A stretch of 32,417 nucleotides of DNA from Flavobacteriaceae bacterium (GCA_012959395.1 DUDG01000013.1:1-32417), one strand, 5' to 3'. Positions 8,156 to 17,401 are shown, counted from the stretch's first letter. The notes: generated by a model not told the origin, from the sequence alone. Translations and numbers: made by a program.

Positions 8156-9484
8156 ATGAATAAAACACTGAAATGGTCTATAACCGCAGCTTTAGCTGGG
8201 TTTTTATTTGGATTTGATACTGTGGTAATATCTGGAGCAAATCAACCCATAAAAGAATTATGGGATACTACTCCCCTTTTTCATGGCACATTTATAATGT
8301 CAATGGCGTTATGGGGGACCGTATTTGGATCATTATTTGGAGGTTATCCAACAGAAAAATTCGGACGTAAAAAAACTTTAATATGGATTGGAATTCTTTA
8401 TTTACTCTCGGCTTTAGGTTCTGCATTAGCTATAGATCCTTATACCTTTTCTATAATGCGTTTTATTGGAGGAATTGGGGTAGGAATATCTTCTGTTGCA
8501 GTTCCTATCTATATCTCTGAAATATCAACTGCTGAAAATCGTGGAAAATTAGTTGCCCTTTATCAATTTAATATTGTTTTTGGAATTTTTTTAGCATTCA
8601 TTTCTAATTATTTATTAAGTGGATTTGATGGAGCTAATGACTGGCGTTGGATGCTAGGTATTGAAGCAATTCCAGCATTATTATACTCTATTTTAGTTAT
8701 AAAAATACCAAATAGTCCCAGGTGGTTAGTTATAGCTAAAAACAATGAAAAGGAAGCTTTAACTATTCTTAATTATACTTTGGATTTAAAATCCGCTCAG
8801 AATAAACTAAATGAAATTAAAGAATCTATTTCAAACACTGATTTTAATGAAAAACTGTTTCAATCAAAGTATACCAGGGTATTAACATTAGGTTTTTTAA
8901 TCGCTTTTTTCAATCAATGGTCTGGAATAAATTTCGTTCTATATTACGCTCCAGAAATTTTAGAAAAATCTGGTTTGGCAGTTAAGGAGTCTCTATTAAG
9001 TTCCATTTCTATTGGACTAGTTAATCTAGTGTTTACTCTAATAGGAATTAGGTTAATAGATAAATTAGGAAGAAAAAAATTGATGACAATTGGGTCAATT
9101 GGTTATATAATAAGCCTAGCTATGGTTGCTTGGTGCTTCTTCACTCAAGCAGCCCCTTTATTATTAATATCATTTATATTATTATTCATTGCATCTCATG
9201 CCATAGGACAAGGAGCTGTAATATGGGTATTTATATCAGAAATTTTTCCTAATAAAATTAGGTCATATGGACAATCTTGGGGAACAGGAACACATTGGGT
9301 TTTCGCAGCAATAATTACTCTTATAACTCCTCTATTTTTAGATGAAAAGTCTGGAATTTTTAGAGACAATCCATGGCCTATATTTGCTTTCTTTTCTTTT
9401 ATGATGATATTACAATTGTTTTGGGTAATTAATAAAATGCCTGAAACAAAAGGAATTTCATTAGAAGAATTGTCAAAAGAATAA
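8156..9484 (+). CDS. MFS sugar porter (GLUT/XylE family)
   Basis: 442 residues with about 12 membrane helices in the inner membrane; a sugar:proton symporter or facilitator. All sugar-porter signatures are visible: GFDTVVISG in helix 1, EKFGRKK in loop 2-3, PIYISEIS with a following NRG, SPRWL before the central loop, FNQWSGINFVLYYAPEIL in helix 7, DKLGRKKL in loop 8-9, SEIFPNKIRS and the terminal PETKGISLEEL. Translation is probably coupled to the kinase (2-base gap), so the substrate is likely the same sugar, perhaps fructose. Xylose is possible because xylAB in this window has no neighbouring transporter. It converges with the NAD(P)-binding protein gene, with 6 bases between stops. Confidence 0.92.
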   Translation: MNKTLKWSITAALAGFLFGFDTVVISGANQPIKELWDTTPLFHGTFIMSMALWGTVFGSLFGGYPTEKFGRKKTLIWIGILYLLSALGSALAIDPYTFSIMRFIGGIGVGISSVAVPIYISEISTAENRGKLVALYQFNIVFGIFLAFISNYLLSGFDGANDWRWMLGIEAIPALLYSILVIKIPNSPRWLVIAKNNEKEALTILNYTLDLKSAQNKLNEIKESISNTDFNEKLFQSKYTRVLTLGFLIAFFNQWSGINFVLYYAPEILEKSGLAVKESLLSSISIGLVNLVFTLIGIRLIDKLGRKKLMTIGSIGYIISLAMVAWCFFTQAAPLLLISFILLFIASHAIGQGAVIWVFISEIFPNKIRSYGQSWGTGTHWVFAAIITLITPLFLDEKSGIFRDNPWPIFAFFSFMMILQLFWVINKMPETKGISLEELSKE

Positions 9485-9490
9485 ACTAAT

Positions 9491-10171
9491 CTAACTAAGG
9501 GTATTAAAGTTTTTCGAACTTTTAATCAGTTGGTCATATTCTAAAACATGTAACCCGTCCCCTGCTTTAATTAATTGATAGATCATAGCTTTAGATATAT
9601 CGTTTGCCAATATGCTTTTGTATTTTTTTAAATTACCAAAAAGAAAATGATTTATAAACGAATATATATATATAGCTATTTTTTCAAAAATTCGACGTTC
9701 CTTTCTATTTCCTAAAATAAGGCCTGGCCGCATTATGCTAATATGATCAAAAGCTAATTTTGAAAGATCTCTTTCAACAAGACCTTTGGTTTTAGGATAT
9801 AATAAAGAAGAATTAGGGTTAGATCCTACAGATGAAATCAAAGAAATTCTCTTCACTCCATTTTTAAGCGCATCAGTAGCTAGATCTATACAATAATTAT
9901 AATCTACTTTTATAAAGTTAATAGCACTTCCAGCTTTTTTTCGAGTTGAACCTAATGCGATATATAAGTGATCTACACCATGAAATATGTTTTCATTATT
10001 CAAATTATCATAATCAATTACAATATTGTGAATTTTTTCAGATGAATAATCAACTTTTTTTCTTGTTAAAGAAATAACTTTTGGATAAAATTTTGTAAGA
10101 TTATTAATGATACAAGACCCTACTAAACCTGTCGAACCAGCAACACAAGGAATTTCATCTTTATTTATCAT
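9491..10171 (-). CDS. NAD(P)-binding Rossmann protein (atypical SDR, HTATIP2-like)
   Basis: 226 residues. The N-terminal nucleotide-binding motif is AGSTGLVG (11-18), followed by ALGSTRKKAGS, a Ser pair in LISSVGSNPNSS and YPKTK, the YxxxK pair of the SDR superfamily. The overall layout matches small atypical SDRs of the HTATIP2/NAD(P)H-binding type, which often act as redox sensors or reductases of unknown substrate. It is the last gene of the glycerol operon, 3 bases behind glpF. Nothing in the family links it to glycerol, so its place in the operon may be chance or may mark an aldehyde/ketone reductase step. No function beyond nucleotide binding can be claimed. Confidence 0.75.
   Translation of the reverse strand: MINKDEIPCVAGSTGLVGSCIINNLTKFYPKVISLTRKKVDYSSEKIHNIVIDYDNLNNENIFHGVDHLYIALGSTRKKAGSAINFIKVDYNYCIDLATDALKNGVKRISLISSVGSNPNSSLLYPKTKGLVERDLSKLAFDHISIMRPGLILGNRKERRIFEKIAIYIYSFINHFLFGNLKKYKSILANDISKAMIYQLIKAGDGLHVLEYDQLIKSSKNFNTLS
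9503..9526. terminator. Hairpin between convergent genes
   Basis: ATTAAAGTT (9503-9511) and AACTTTTAAT (9517-9526) pair with one bulged T around a short loop, just inside the 3' end of the minus-strand gene and 18 bases after the sugar porter stop. It could end transcription in both directions, but there is no clear U-run. Confidence 0.3.
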
Positions 10172-10174
10172 TAG

Positions 10175-10909
10175 TTATACTAGAAAATTAAATAAAAGAC
10201 CTGCTACTACAGCTCCTGTAATAGGACCCAAAACAGGTACCCAACTGTAGCTCCAATCTGGTTTTTTATTTTTTCTAGGAAGTAAAGAATACATTAACCT
10301 TGGTCCAAAATCTCTTGCAGGATTGATAGCAAAACCTGTGGTTCCGCCTAATGTCATACCAATCACCCAAACTACAATTCCAACTGGAAGAGCTTCTAAA
10401 GCGCCTATTCCAAAATTAATAACCTCCCCTTCAATTTCAATATTAGGTTTAGCAATATAAAATATAGCAAAAACTAAAATAAAAGTTCCAACTAATTCGC
10501 TAAAAAAATTGTTTTTATAATTTCTTATAGCTGGTCCTGTACAGAAAGAACCACGAACAGTTTCTTCATCTTTAGTCAACCTATAATGATCTATATATAT
10601 AATATAAGCTAACCAACTACCAAAAATTGCACCTAATAATTGAACTAGTATATATCCAGATACTAAAGACCATGAAAATTTTCCAGCAATAGCAAGTCCT
10701 ACAGTTACAGCAGGGTTTAAATGAGCACCACTAAATTGGCCCGTTATAAAAACTGCTATAAAAACTGAAAGTCCCCAAGCCATCGATACTAAAACCCAGC
10801 CCGAATCTTTATTTCCAATAGTGTTTTTTAAAGAAGTATTTGCATTGACTCCAATTCCTAATAACAAAAGAATTGCAGTCCCTAAAAACTCAGCTAATAG
10901 ATTACTCAT
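10175..10909 (-). CDS. glpF: Glycerol uptake facilitator (aquaglyceroporin)
   Basis: 244 residues, six membrane helices plus two half-helices, inner membrane; passive glycerol entry. The first pore motif is GAHLNPAVTVG (NPA at 65-67). The second is GFAINPARDFGPR (NPARD at 196-200); the Asp after the second NPA is the mark of glycerol-conducting GlpF members as opposed to water channels. Length is slightly below that of E. coli GlpF (281). It is 2 bases behind glpD and 3 bases before the NAD(P)-binding gene. With glpK and glpD it gives a full route from external glycerol to dihydroxyacetone phosphate. Confidence 0.93.
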   Translation of the reverse strand: MSNLLAEFLGTAILLLLGIGVNANTSLKNTIGNKDSGWVLVSMAWGLSVFIAVFITGQFSGAHLNPAVTVGLAIAGKFSWSLVSGYILVQLLGAIFGSWLAYIIYIDHYRLTKDEETVRGSFCTGPAIRNYKNNFFSELVGTFILVFAIFYIAKPNIEIEGEVINFGIGALEALPVGIVVWVIGMTLGGTTGFAINPARDFGPRLMYSLLPRKNKKPDWSYSWVPVLGPITGAVVAGLLFNFLV

Positions 10910-10911
10910 AA

Positions 10912-12399
10912 TTATATAGTATATAGTTTAGTTAATTTATAAAATTTATTCAACTGTTCCTCTTCCCATTCATTATTTTTTGAAAGCTCCTGAGCCATAA
11001 TCTTAACTACTTTAGGGGCTATAAAGACGCTCTCTTTAACATTTAAAAATAAGCAACGTGAACGACGTGACATAATATCATCTAAATTTATTGCCATTTC
11101 ATTTTTTATATAATGAACAATAAGATCCTTAGATAAATAAAAATATTTACTTAATGAATCTTTTGAAAAATCGATATTTTTTAACCCATCACTAATTTTT
11201 AAATTAGCAGTTACAGATTTTACGAAATTTAATTCTGAATTTTTTATAGATTTATCAATAACCATTTTAGCAATTTTTCTATAAGTAGTCCATTTACCTC
11301 CAATAACACTTACTAATCCCGCTTCGCTGATAATTATTCTATGTTTTCTTGATAGATCTTTAGACTTAGATTTTAAATCCTTCGCAACTAGTGGTCTTAA
11401 GCCAACAAAAATACTTTTCACATCTTTTCTTTTAGGTTTAATAGACATGTATTTTTGAGTATTTTCCAAAATAAAATCAATTTCATCATTTGAAGGAATT
11501 GGATCAATTGAAGGCTCATTAACTAAACTATCTGTTGTACCTAATATAACATGATCTAACCATGGAACAGCAAAAAGAACTCTACCGTCAGATGTTTTAG
11601 GGACGAGTATTCCAATGTCGCCATTTAAAAATTTTTTATCAACCACTAAATGAACGCCTTGGCTCAGTCTAATAATAGATTTAAAATTTACAGAATCCAT
11701 ATTCATTATGGATTTTGAAAAAACCCCAGTGGCATTTATAATCTTACACCCTTTAATTGAAAAATTATTTTTTGTTAAAGTATCTTCTACTACAACACCT
11801 TTAATTTTACCATTTTCTTTAATTAACGATTCAACTGACATATAATTAAACAATAAAGCTTTGTTCTTATCTGAAGTTAAAGCAATATCAATTCCCATTC
11901 TAGAATCATCAAATTGCCCATCAAAAAAAACAACACCTCCTTTTAATTGATTTTTGTTAACATTTGGAACAAGTTTTATAGCAGTTTCATTATTTACTAT
12001 TTGAGGCTTTTCAAAACTTAAATTTCCAGAAATAAAATCATAAACCTTTAGTCCAAAAAAATAATAGAACTTAAGAAGATAATTATAAACTGGAATTAAA
12101 AAACCTACTTGTTTAACCAAATGAGGAGCATTATTTTTTAAAATAGTTCTTTCTTTAAGAGCTTCATAAACCAAACCTAATTGACCTTTTTCTAAATACC
12201 TTACACCGCCATGAATAAGTTTAGTGCTTCTAGAAGAGGTTCCTTTACAAAAATCATGTTTTTCTAAAAGAATTACAGAATATCCTCTAGATGAAGCATC
12301 AAGAGCACAACCAAGACCAATAGATCCTCCCCCAATTATTATAAAATCAAATATTGATTTTTTCTCTTTTAATAGTTTAAGATTTAAATCTCTATTCAA
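10912..12399 (-). CDS. glpD: FAD-dependent glycerol-3-phosphate dehydrogenase
   Basis: 495 residues. It oxidises glycerol-3-phosphate to dihydroxyacetone phosphate and passes electrons to quinone at the inner membrane. The FAD-binding motif FIIIGGGSIGLG is at 19-30, and the FAD-dependent G3P dehydrogenase hallmark GTSSRSTKLIHGGVRYLE is at 53-70. A further conserved block is VPWLDHVILGTTDS. Near the C-terminus the SVIGGKWTTYRKIA segment is the second family signature. Length and motif order match aerobic GlpD. The start lies 2 bases from the glpK stop, so translational coupling is likely. The family assignment is firm; the C-terminal ~90 residues are more divergent but of normal length. Confidence 0.94.
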   Translation of the reverse strand: MNRDLNLKLLKEKKSIFDFIIIGGGSIGLGCALDASSRGYSVILLEKHDFCKGTSSRSTKLIHGGVRYLEKGQLGLVYEALKERTILKNNAPHLVKQVGFLIPVYNYLLKFYYFFGLKVYDFISGNLSFEKPQIVNNETAIKLVPNVNKNQLKGGVVFFDGQFDDSRMGIDIALTSDKNKALLFNYMSVESLIKENGKIKGVVVEDTLTKNNFSIKGCKIINATGVFSKSIMNMDSVNFKSIIRLSQGVHLVVDKKFLNGDIGILVPKTSDGRVLFAVPWLDHVILGTTDSLVNEPSIDPIPSNDEIDFILENTQKYMSIKPKRKDVKSIFVGLRPLVAKDLKSKSKDLSRKHRIIISEAGLVSVIGGKWTTYRKIAKMVIDKSIKNSELNFVKSVTANLKISDGLKNIDFSKDSLSKYFYLSKDLIVHYIKNEMAINLDDIMSRRSRCLFLNVKESVFIAPKVVKIMAQELSKNNEWEEEQLNKFYKLTKLYTI

Positions 12400-12401
12400 T
12401 T

Positions 12402-13877
12402 TTAAAGTACTTTTTTAATTCTAGCTTCCCAATTAGAAATCACTGTTTTATCTTTTTCCAATACTTGAGGGTCAAACTTCTTGTCAATTTCCCAAATGCC
12501 TTTTATCTCATCAATAGAATTCCAAAATCCAGAAGCTAATCCTGCAAAAAAAGCAACTCCTAAAGCAGTAGTTTCTGTGATTTTTGGTCTTATTACTTGA
12601 GTTTGTAATAAATTTGATTGAATCTGCATTAAGAGATTATTATTACTAGCTCCTCCATCTACTTTTAATTTACGAAATTTAGTTCCTGAATCTTTTTGCA
12701 TTTCAATAATTATTTCCCTAGATCTAAGTGCAATTGCTTCCAATGCCGCTCTAGCAATATGTCCTTTTTGAGTTCCTCTTGTGATGCCCATTATAGCTCC
12801 AGTAGCATTAGGATTCCAATATGGTGCTCCAAGACCAGCTAAAGCAGAAATAAAAGTAACCCCTCCATTATCTTCAACAGAGTTTGCTAAATCTTCAATT
12901 TCAGAAGCATCATTTATTATATTTAATTGATCTCTTAACCATTGAACTATTGCGCCTGCTATAAAAACACTGCCTTCCAATGCATAGACAGTTTCATCTC
13001 CAATTTTCCAGCCAATTGTGGTTAGCATTCTATTATTAGATTTAACGGGGATATTTCCAGTATTCATCATACAAAAACAACCTGTCCCATAAGTGTTTTT
13101 CACATCACCTGGTTCTATACACATTTGTCCAAATAAAGCCGCTTGCTGATCTCCAGCTATTCCACATATAGGTATTTCTTTACCTAAAACATCTGAATGA
13201 GTACAACCAATTTTTTCAGAACTATCAAAAACTTTAGGAAGTACTGTGCTTGGAATTTTTAAAATTTTCAATAATTCATCATCCCACTTTAATGTATGAA
13301 TATTAAAAAGAAGTGTTCTACTGGCATTAGTACAATCTGTAGCATGAATTGTTCTGTTAGTTAAATTCCAAATCAACCAAGTGTCTATAGTTCCAAATAA
13401 AAGTTCTCCATCACTTGCAGCTTGTTTTATTTTTGGATCTGAATCTAAAATCCATTTTATTTTGGTTCCTGAAAAATAAGCATCCAAAAGCAGTCCTGTT
13501 TTATCATAAAAAATATTTGCCTTTCCAGAATCATTCAACTCATCACAAATAAAGGCTGTACGCCTATCTTGCCAAACAATGGCATTATAAACAGGTTTGC
13601 CTGTTTTTTTATTCCAAACCACAGTAGTTTCCCTCTGATTTGTAATACCTATAGAATCAATTTCATTAAATCCAATTTTAGCTAAATTCACTACATCTTT
13701 AATAGCTTTCAGTTGTGTTTCCCATATTTCAATAGGGTCGTGTTCAACCCAAGATTCTTTTGGAAAAATTTGTGTAAACTCAAATTGTGATATAGCAATC
13801 TGAGCTCCTTTCTTATCAAATAAAATGGCCCTTGAACTGGTTGTGCCTGCATCAATGGCCAGAATGTATTTTTTCAT
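12402..13877 (-). CDS. glpK: Glycerol kinase
   Basis: 491 residues, FGGY family, cytoplasmic. It phosphorylates glycerol with ATP, trapping it as glycerol-3-phosphate. The N-terminal phosphate-1 motif is AIDAGTTSSRAILFD (7-21), then WVEHDPIEIW and GITNQRETTVVW, which are strongly conserved in GlpK, and later KVDGGASNNNLLMQ. The GDQQAALFGQ and KNTYGTGCF blocks also match. No missing key residue was noticed. The gene starts 9 bases after the DUF4838 gene stop and is followed 2 bases later by glpD. Glycerol kinase is distinguished from xylulokinase here by the WVEHDP and RETT motifs. Confidence 0.95.
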   Translation of the reverse strand: MKKYILAIDAGTTSSRAILFDKKGAQIAISQFEFTQIFPKESWVEHDPIEIWETQLKAIKDVVNLAKIGFNEIDSIGITNQRETTVVWNKKTGKPVYNAIVWQDRRTAFICDELNDSGKANIFYDKTGLLLDAYFSGTKIKWILDSDPKIKQAASDGELLFGTIDTWLIWNLTNRTIHATDCTNASRTLLFNIHTLKWDDELLKILKIPSTVLPKVFDSSEKIGCTHSDVLGKEIPICGIAGDQQAALFGQMCIEPGDVKNTYGTGCFCMMNTGNIPVKSNNRMLTTIGWKIGDETVYALEGSVFIAGAIVQWLRDQLNIINDASEIEDLANSVEDNGGVTFISALAGLGAPYWNPNATGAIMGITRGTQKGHIARAALEAIALRSREIIIEMQKDSGTKFRKLKVDGGASNNNLLMQIQSNLLQTQVIRPKITETTALGVAFFAGLASGFWNSIDEIKGIWEIDKKFDPQVLEKDKTVISNWEARIKKVL

Positions 13878-13886
13878 AATATAAAA

Positions 13887-16082
13887 TTATTCAACTATTA
13901 ATTCATCCGCAAAAATCCATGAAGGCAAATCTGCTCCATGATGCCAAAGCGGTGCTTTTTTAATGTTTTTAGCTTTAACTCTAATATAATGAGCCTTTTC
14001 GTTATTAACAACTTGAGAAAAGGTTTGAATATCGTTGACTTTACTTTTAGGGTTAAGTTTTAATTTATTTGAAATTATTGGAAAACTTTTCCAATTAACA
14101 CTATCATTTGAAATTTCAAATTGAACATTTAAAGGATAAAAAACTATATGGTTAGTTACTTGAAGAAAATTCAAACTTATATTATTAATAAATTGGGTTG
14201 AATCCAAGTCAATAATAGCATCGAGATCGTTTCCTTCAAATCCTAGCCAATTTGAATAAAAACTATTTCCTCCAAGAGCTCCGTCTGTCAAAACTTGAGG
14301 GTCTTCATTTGCATATTTTTTTGGATTTGACAGTAGAGTAACCTTTTTAAAACTAGCTATATTATTTTTACTTGCTAAGCTCAATGCCTTTTTATAATTA
14401 CTTACATACTCTGATACTGTAAAGCCCATTTCATTCATTAAAGTAATATCATTTAAACTAGCTATATTATAAAACTTATTAAGTCTATCTATAACCTTAG
14501 GATTAATCATAGTAACTACATCATTAATAAACTTCAAGGGATATTGTTTTGAAAAGTTTTTTCTGTAAGCTTCCAAAATAGCATAATCAATTGACAATCT
14601 CGATTTTTCAATTCGCTTATAATAGTCTGAATCTTTTGAAACACTAAGCAGAGCTTCATTAAACAAGCTATCATAATAACTTAAATTTTTTGGACTTAAA
14701 TAACCATTGAAAGCTTGAGATGGATCACCATACAAGAAAAGAAAAAATGGTTTAGCATTATTTAATTGATTTTGAATTTCTTCAATATATTTAGCGATAT
14801 AGACCCCACCTTGGCCATAATATCCATTAGTAAAATCTTTTATCACCAAATTAGAATCTAAATTAGGATCCCATAATAATTTAGCCATCAAATAGCTTCT
14901 TAATTCAAATAATTCACTAGGGTTATTACTGTGTTGTTCAAAAATCCATTTAGCATTATTATTGACAAATAAGTTAATATTAGGTTTTATAGTTCCCCAG
15001 TTTGGAAAAGGGGCTAAAAAATTAGTAAACTGAGTGGTATAATCCCATATTCTTATGTTTTCTGTAAGCTTTGACCAACCTATAAGATCTGACTGAAAAT
15101 CTTTACAACCTTCATCTATAGGGATGCTTCTATCACATTCAATGGAACATAGTGTTATCAGCACATTACTTTCAGGTTTTGTTAAAGGAGGTTTTCTAGT
15201 ATATTGATAGGCAAGTGTTGAAATAGTTTTATCAGGAAATGATTTAGCAATTTGATTTACAAAATAAATCATAGAGCCGGCAGGACTACCCTCCCTATCA
15301 TGAATTTCAGAACAATTATCGCACATACAATACTGTGTGTTGTCATCTTGACTAACAGAAATAACTGTAGATAAATCATATTTTTTAAAAAAAGAGGCTA
15401 CACTGTCTTTAACTATTTCTAAAACATTTTCATTAGTTAAGCAAAGTTGCGTTGCAAGTCGTTTTCCGTTTCTAAATGCATAATATTCTGGATGATCATC
15501 ATAAAATTTTTCGTAAGGTATAAACCTATGAAAAGTATGAACTCTTGCATTAGGGACGTAGTTAGGAAATGCTTCATTACTAACTTTTAGTTTATCAGCG
15601 AATGATGAATCATTATAAAAAAGTCTAGAATGAACTGTTCTAGTAGTAACTAAAGGTTTATAGATAATTTCTTTATCTAAAGGAATATTGATACTACTAA
15701 TTTCTGGCACTAATGTAAAGTCTGTTGAATACCACCTAACTCCTACAAATCTTTCTAAAAATTCATAAACACCATAACTTAACATTTTACTGTTATTTCC
15801 TTGAATAGTAATTAAATTATTAGAAAAACTTAAAGAAATGAAGTCATTCAGAATATCTGAATTATATTTTAAATGTATGTACTTATTATTTCCTTGAAAG
15901 TCATTTTTAATAGGCAATTCAATTCCTAGGGATTTTTTTAAATAAACATTTAATGTATCTGCGACTGCTATATTCTCAGTTACGATTGTATATTCTGACA
16001 AAGATTTATAATCTAAATTGATTTGTTTTTTTGAGCAGGAAAGTGTGGTGATTATTAGAAATGAAATAATTAATTGCTTCAT
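13887..16082 (-). CDS. DUF4838 lipoprotein with C-terminal discoidin-like domain (candidate glycosidase)
   Basis: 731 residues. A lipoprotein signal ends at Cys16 (TTLSC), so it is membrane-anchored outside the cytoplasm. Residues ~60-125 resemble the GH20/GH67-type N-terminal domain (YGVYEFLERFVGVRWYSTDF). Residues ~170-480 are DUF4838, a presumed TIM-barrel with the conserved blocks LCLTNENV, SVSQDDN and the Cys cluster CMCDNC; the following EGSPAGS loop also fits. Residues ~575-731 look like an F5/8 (discoidin-like) domain with WLGFEGNDLDAIIDLD, as in the tails of Bacteroidota beta-hexosaminidases. The catalytic acids are not established for DUF4838. It precedes glpK by only 9 bases, which suggests that its product includes glycerol. 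The enzymatic role is an inference from fold and context. Confidence 0.8.
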   Translation of the reverse strand: MKQLIISFLIITTLSCSKKQINLDYKSLSEYTIVTENIAVADTLNVYLKKSLGIELPIKNDFQGNNKYIHLKYNSDILNDFISLSFSNNLITIQGNNSKMLSYGVYEFLERFVGVRWYSTDFTLVPEISSINIPLDKEIIYKPLVTTRTVHSRLFYNDSSFADKLKVSNEAFPNYVPNARVHTFHRFIPYEKFYDDHPEYYAFRNGKRLATQLCLTNENVLEIVKDSVASFFKKYDLSTVISVSQDDNTQYCMCDNCSEIHDREGSPAGSMIYFVNQIAKSFPDKTISTLAYQYTRKPPLTKPESNVLITLCSIECDRSIPIDEGCKDFQSDLIGWSKLTENIRIWDYTTQFTNFLAPFPNWGTIKPNINLFVNNNAKWIFEQHSNNPSELFELRSYLMAKLLWDPNLDSNLVIKDFTNGYYGQGGVYIAKYIEEIQNQLNNAKPFFLFLYGDPSQAFNGYLSPKNLSYYDSLFNEALLSVSKDSDYYKRIEKSRLSIDYAILEAYRKNFSKQYPLKFINDVVTMINPKVIDRLNKFYNIASLNDITLMNEMGFTVSEYVSNYKKALSLASKNNIASFKKVTLLSNPKKYANEDPQVLTDGALGGNSFYSNWLGFEGNDLDAIIDLDSTQFINNISLNFLQVTNHIVFYPLNVQFEISNDSVNWKSFPIISNKLKLNPKSKVNDIQTFSQVVNNEKAHYIRVKAKNIKKAPLWHHGADLPSWIFADELIVE

Positions 16083-16150
16083 GACTTAAATATAATAACT
16101 TAAGTTTTAAAGTACAATAAATTATAACACTACTAAGTAAATTTTGGTTA

Positions 16151-17374
16151 TTAGAAAGTAACTTTTTTTATTGAAAGCTTGTTTTTTCTACTAATCTGAA
16201 CCTCAGCTTTATCACCTTTTTTATATTTTGATAGAGCTTTCATATAAGACATCATATCGGTAATATCTTCATCACCTAACTTAATTACAATATCTCCCTT
16301 TTGAAAACCAGCTTTTTCTGCAGGCCTACCTTGAGATACTCCATCTATCCTCATTCCTTTTCCATCATATAGATAATCAGGAATTACTCCCAGAGAAACT
16401 TTAAATCTAGGTGCTTCTTGACTTTCATTTTTAGTTTCCCTAAAAGGAAGTTTGCCATTATCATTTAGGTCTGAAATAATTGTATAAATAAAATTAGATA
16501 TCAAATTCATACCCTTATAATTTATAAGGTTTGAATCATCACTAGGCTTATGATAATCGGAATGTTGACCAGTAAAAAAATGCAGAACAGGAATATCGCT
16601 TAAATAAAAAGAAGTATGGTCGGAAGGACCAATACCTGATTCATTTTCAATAATCTTAAAATTCTGATTATTAGATTTTATAGTTTGCTTAAATATTGGT
16701 GATGTTCCTAATCCATAGACTGCTAAAGTATTGTCCGTATTTAATCTTCCAACCATATCCATATTAATCATATAATTGATTGATTTTATATTAATAGTTG
16801 AATTTTTTACGAAAAAATTTGATCCTAAAAGACCTAATTCTTCACCTGAAAAAGCTATAAATAGATAATTATTATTGATATTGTCCTTTAATTTAGCTGC
16901 AAGATCTAGCATTAATGAAACACCACTAGCATTATCATCTGCACCATTATGAATTTTAATATCACTATCTCTATATAAAGAACCTTCTCCTCCATAACCT
17001 AAATGATCATAATGAGCTCCAATAACAACCGTATTGTCAGAATTATTATTAATAAAGCCAATTACATTATTTGCTGTTATTGAATTTTCTATGATAGAAT
17101 CACTTACAGTAATTTTTTCATGTGGATGTGATTTAGGTTTAAAAGAAAATTTTTGAAAATACCCATCCTCTCCCATTGGTTTGATGTTTAATTCTTTAAA
17201 TCTATTTTTAATGTATTTACCTGCCAGATTTGCTCCTTTACTTCCTGTACTTCTTCCTTCTAATTGATCTGAAGAAAGATACTCAACATCAGATTTCATC
17301 TTGTTTTTATAGGTGTTTTCACTTGAGCATGAAATGATGAAAATAAAAAGAAATAATATTACTGCTAGTCTCAT
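16151..17374 (-). CDS. M28-family zinc peptidase lipoprotein with C-terminal PDZ domain
   Basis: 407 residues; a lipoprotein with the lipidation Cys at 16 (FIISC). The central domain is an M28 aminopeptidase-type metalloenzyme with all zinc-site blocks: GAHYDHLG, NGADDNASG, the Glu pair in FSGEELGLLGS, NMDMVGR and the late His in DYHKPSDD. It should remove N-terminal residues from peptides in the periplasm or at the outer membrane. Residues ~320-407 form a PDZ domain (GVSQGRPAEKAGFQKGDIV), which could recruit substrates or partners. It lies 68 bases upstream of the DUF4838 gene on the same strand, so transcripts may run into the glycerol genes, where no separate promoter was seen. It is divergent from the TolB-like gene. 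Confidence 0.9.
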   Translation of the reverse strand: MRLAVILFLFIFIISCSSENTYKNKMKSDVEYLSSDQLEGRSTGSKGANLAGKYIKNRFKELNIKPMGEDGYFQKFSFKPKSHPHEKITVSDSIIENSITANNVIGFINNNSDNTVVIGAHYDHLGYGGEGSLYRDSDIKIHNGADDNASGVSLMLDLAAKLKDNINNNYLFIAFSGEELGLLGSNFFVKNSTINIKSINYMINMDMVGRLNTDNTLAVYGLGTSPIFKQTIKSNNQNFKIIENESGIGPSDHTSFYLSDIPVLHFFTGQHSDYHKPSDDSNLINYKGMNLISNFIYTIISDLNDNGKLPFRETKNESQEAPRFKVSLGVIPDYLYDGKGMRIDGVSQGRPAEKAGFQKGDIVIKLGDEDITDMMSYMKALSKYKKGDKAEVQISRKNKLSIKKVTF

Positions 17375-17384
17375 AATTTGTATA

Positions 17385-17401
17385 TATTTTTGCCAAAAAT
17401 A
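17385..17401. promoter_or_regulatory. Perfect palindrome forming two opposed -7 elements
   Basis: TATTTTTGCCAAAAATA is an 8+1+8 perfect inverted repeat. Each arm read 5'->3' is TATTTTTG, an exact TAnnTTTG match: the plus arm serves the TolB-like gene (ATG 17417), the minus arm the M28 gene (ATG 17374). For the minus promoter a TTG (complement of 17423-17425) lies 21 bases upstream, the preferred spacing. No TTG was found at that distance for the plus promoter. The two polymerase sites overlap, so they should exclude each other. Confidence 0.55.
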
